Below the pieces are notes generated by a model. That model was not told the DNA's origin and searched no databases. It worked only from the letters and a program-made list of their open reading frames with translations. 64,000 nt of DNA from Fasciolopsis buskii (taxonomy: Eukaryota > Platyhelminthes > Trematoda > Plagiorchiida > Fasciolidae), in assembly GCA_008360955.1 (NCBI GenBank), contig LUCM01007681.1, positions 496,001 to 560,000 of the forward strand, written 5' to 3'. Shown piece after piece: positions 61,234 to 64,000 of this stretch. Every line of letters begins with the position of its first letter. Position 1 is the first letter of the stretch. The position numbers were made by a program, and so were the translations under genes.

Positions 61234-64000
61234 CTTTACTATTTCCAAGAAAGCCAATACAGTGTTCATATTCTTGCAATTCCTTTAAACACCATGGAAT
61301 GACTGCCTCGAGTTACATCGACTCCCTCGTGTGAATTCTGTGGAGCGTTTACACGGCGAAGCTGTTAACTGGTCAGTCTGATTAAAATTTGAAATCAAAT
61401 TTACGATAAATGTTCAGGAATTATGTGAAATGTTTTATAAAAATAAATATTTTCATTGCCCATATTTGCGTCAATATTCAGGTTCGTTGCTTTTATTTGG
61501 AATACGCATTTTCTGTGCAATCACGCTTCAAAATTCGCACGGCCTGCCTGGGAATTTATTCGTCCAAATGTGCAAAAGCAGCCCAACTCTCCGGTCAATC
61601 CACGTTTTGAAACGCAAGTTACGCTGGCATGATTTGTTTGAACGAGAATTAAAGACCAAAGCGGTCATACTGAGCAGGGATCACATTTCTTGAACAACTG
61701 AACCAAGAAATCATTCACCCTCTCGTGTGTGTGTTGAAAGATGTGACAGCATTTATTTAGTAAAACTGTGGTTGAAAAAGTTCATCTAAGAGGAAAGAAG
61801 TTCACGTCAGACACATTTTGTGTCAGACATGTAAATGCCTTTAGGGTCTGGTCGAAGATTTAAATGATCAAATCAACCCAAGCAAAGCAACCTCAAAAAC
61901 GAACAGTTTTCTTAAGCCCCGCAGTCTGAACCGCAGGTCCACGTAAATAATAATAAAATTTAATGTAACAATTGGTGGACACTGTTGCCCCAAATTATAC
62001 TCGTAAATGTTTTCGCTTTCTCGAAACATCGGGCTCCAGAATTACCGCTGTTCTGTTGTTCTTTCCGTGCCAGTCATTAACGCCTTAAATCTCCCGCCAC
62101 AACACATGAGCAGGACATTTTGTGTCAGTCTTTGGCATGTGGATTCTTAGCTTGTTTTAATGTGAAACACCATTGTACCATGCATTTTCTAGTGAATATA
62201 CACGTTATCCATATTATATTTTGATTGATGTAAATTTTTCAGACGTGATTAACCGATTCACAGCCCCTTTGAAAACGTGCTGCCCAGTGTTTGATTGTAC
62301 CAATTTCAGGATTAATGTGCATCATTTCTCAAGCGTTCATTGATGCTGGATTCACATTTCTTTTGTATGCGCCAGGTTGTGGATTATTGACAAACTTTCT
62401 AGTAAGATACACAACAAACTACTACCGATAATATGCGTATTCCGTAGAACTCCAGAACCTTCTTTAGAGGTTTTTACGCACATTTTGGTTTACACATATC
62501 CACGAAGTAGCGCTACGATAGCTCTGCATGTAGGCCAGTTTATAAACAATCAACCATAGTGCCTACCTTGAAATGTTGCCCCGACAAGCTCACAAATGAA
62601 TGACATTCAGGCACACTAGTACATTTTTTGCTTGTCCCTAACCCAGTATATATGACGTCGGCTGAATCTCCAGATAAAGTCATATCAGCAGTTGCGCAGC
62701 AGACATTTCACCAGAGTATGATCCATCCTTAGTAACATTTACCTCGTAACTTCTTAGTGGCTGTGAGCGTCAGTTGACCAGGAATTCGCGAAAAATTCTT
62801 CTCGGATGCAGCTCCTTTTATTTGAAATGCATCATTTTTCTGAACATTTGCCCACGTTATAATATGACCTACAAATTGGAAAATTCGTTAATACACGGTA
62901 CGCTTCTACAAAAGATTAGATTGGGTTACAAAATTTTGCCTTGCTTGCTTGTACCCGTGCAGCCAAAAGCAAATAATTCCTGAGATTGGTAAAACTTAAA
63001 TTTAGGTCGTCAAACGCATTCGTCAAATGTTGTAACATTAGCTGCGGACTCGTTTCCGAAAGACAGTCGTCGTTCTTTTTTAGCAATTGTTTATTCAGCT
63101 AGCATTTTATTCCGGAAATGCACTCTGAAAACTGATGTGAATATTTAAACTACTGAATAGAATATTGGTTTGGACATTTGCGACGCTATTCCAGAAATCA
63201 AGTGCAAAAGTGTGTGACCGATGACTGTTAGAGCAAAGAGGTCAATGACAATGCGATGGGCTTTTCACTGCAAAATTGCAGTACTTCGGTACATTATGCA
63301 TGCTAAAAAATGGAATAATGTTCGCTTTTATTCAGGCGTAAATATCACTGCTTTGAGTTTAACTGCAATGGAACGGTGTCTAAGGGTAAAACAGCAAACA
63401 TTATATGTGTGTTTATATACCATTCAAAATAGTAGACAATTAGCGGTTGAATTTCCTGTTCAATAAACAGCAGTTCGAGAGAGTTGTTTCTAATTTTTAC
63501 CTAGTATTTTACATTTTGTAGGATAAATTATTACCAGGAGTGATAGTATTCTGTTTTCGTTCACTTAGCTGCTCTGTCCGAGAGCCTGGCAGTGCTCGAC
63601 GGTGCTGTTTTACTACAGTATGAAGGTCGGCTTGGAGAATCTAACGTCTGCACCAAGTAGATCATTTTTAGTGTAATGCGATTCGTATTAAATCAAAAGG
63701 TTCACCCAAATGCTACATTAAAATCAAATTTAGAATCTATCCTCTGTTATAGTACGGTCATGATATTTGATTTCCGCCCACACTTTGCCGAAAAGTGAGC
63801 AATCAATGCCATAAAAACTAACATCAATAAGTCGGTTTCTGTATTTGACATTTATTCTCTTCCCCCAAACATGTTTACGTTCTTATCCATATTCCTGTTC
63901 AATGCAATCCGTATTCGTTCACGTGGATTAGAGTCTGGATTAAAACCCTCGATATTTTGGGCAGCCTTAGTTTACAGACTTCTACGTTTCTGTCAACAAG
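61234..64000. other. Stretch with no recognisable gene
   Basis: AT-rich DNA to the window end. Frames are up to 87 codons (61430-61693, +) and unrecognised. A GC-richer patch at 63.57-63.66 kb (CTGTCCGAGAGCCTGGCAG) resembles dispersed-repeat sequence, but I found no second copy in the window. Confidence 0.5.

Overview
This window looks like non-coding nuclear DNA from an animal. It is AT-rich (I estimate about 60% AT by eye, not counted) and CpG is not obviously depleted. It carries simple repeats, decayed tRNA-derived retroposons and a Penelope-type retroelement remnant. I see no operons, no bacterial ribosome-binding-site spacing, and no protein, rRNA or tRNA gene that I can name. Short interspersed elements joined to a hammerhead-like motif, next to Penelope-type debris, fit a flatworm such as a digenean trematode. 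That is an inference, and I cannot assign a species.

The clearest structured elements belong to a repeat family called SINE-A here. Copies lie at 14.89-15.20, 22.98-23.11, 30.73-30.85 and 43.78-44.01 kb. It has a tRNA-Leu-like head with Pol III A and B boxes and a tail of about 85 bases. The tail contains a hammerhead-ribozyme-like core (CTGATGA, a short stem II, then GAAA) whose flanks pair as stem I. In two copies the tail occurs at both ends as an inverted repeat, so the element folds back and has a ribozyme-like core on each strand. A second tRNA-derived family, SINE-B, has copies at 12.35, 18.64 and 20.34 kb; one has lost its anticodon arm.

Other features: a frameshifted GIY-YIG endonuclease remnant at 14.55-14.79 kb; a G-rich minisatellite at 25.0-25.5 kb with a 33-bp unit expanded inside a 108-bp duplication; a TATC microsatellite at 48.46 kb followed by about 400 bp of decayed TATC sequence; and a few AT dinucleotide tracts. 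The other open frames are short. At the estimated composition, about a dozen chance open stretches of 100 codons or more are expected over six frames. Only a few exon-like segments are listed, all at low confidence, the best being 29.55-29.84 kb, which ends at a good splice donor. The window is best read as intergenic DNA or the inside of a very long intron.
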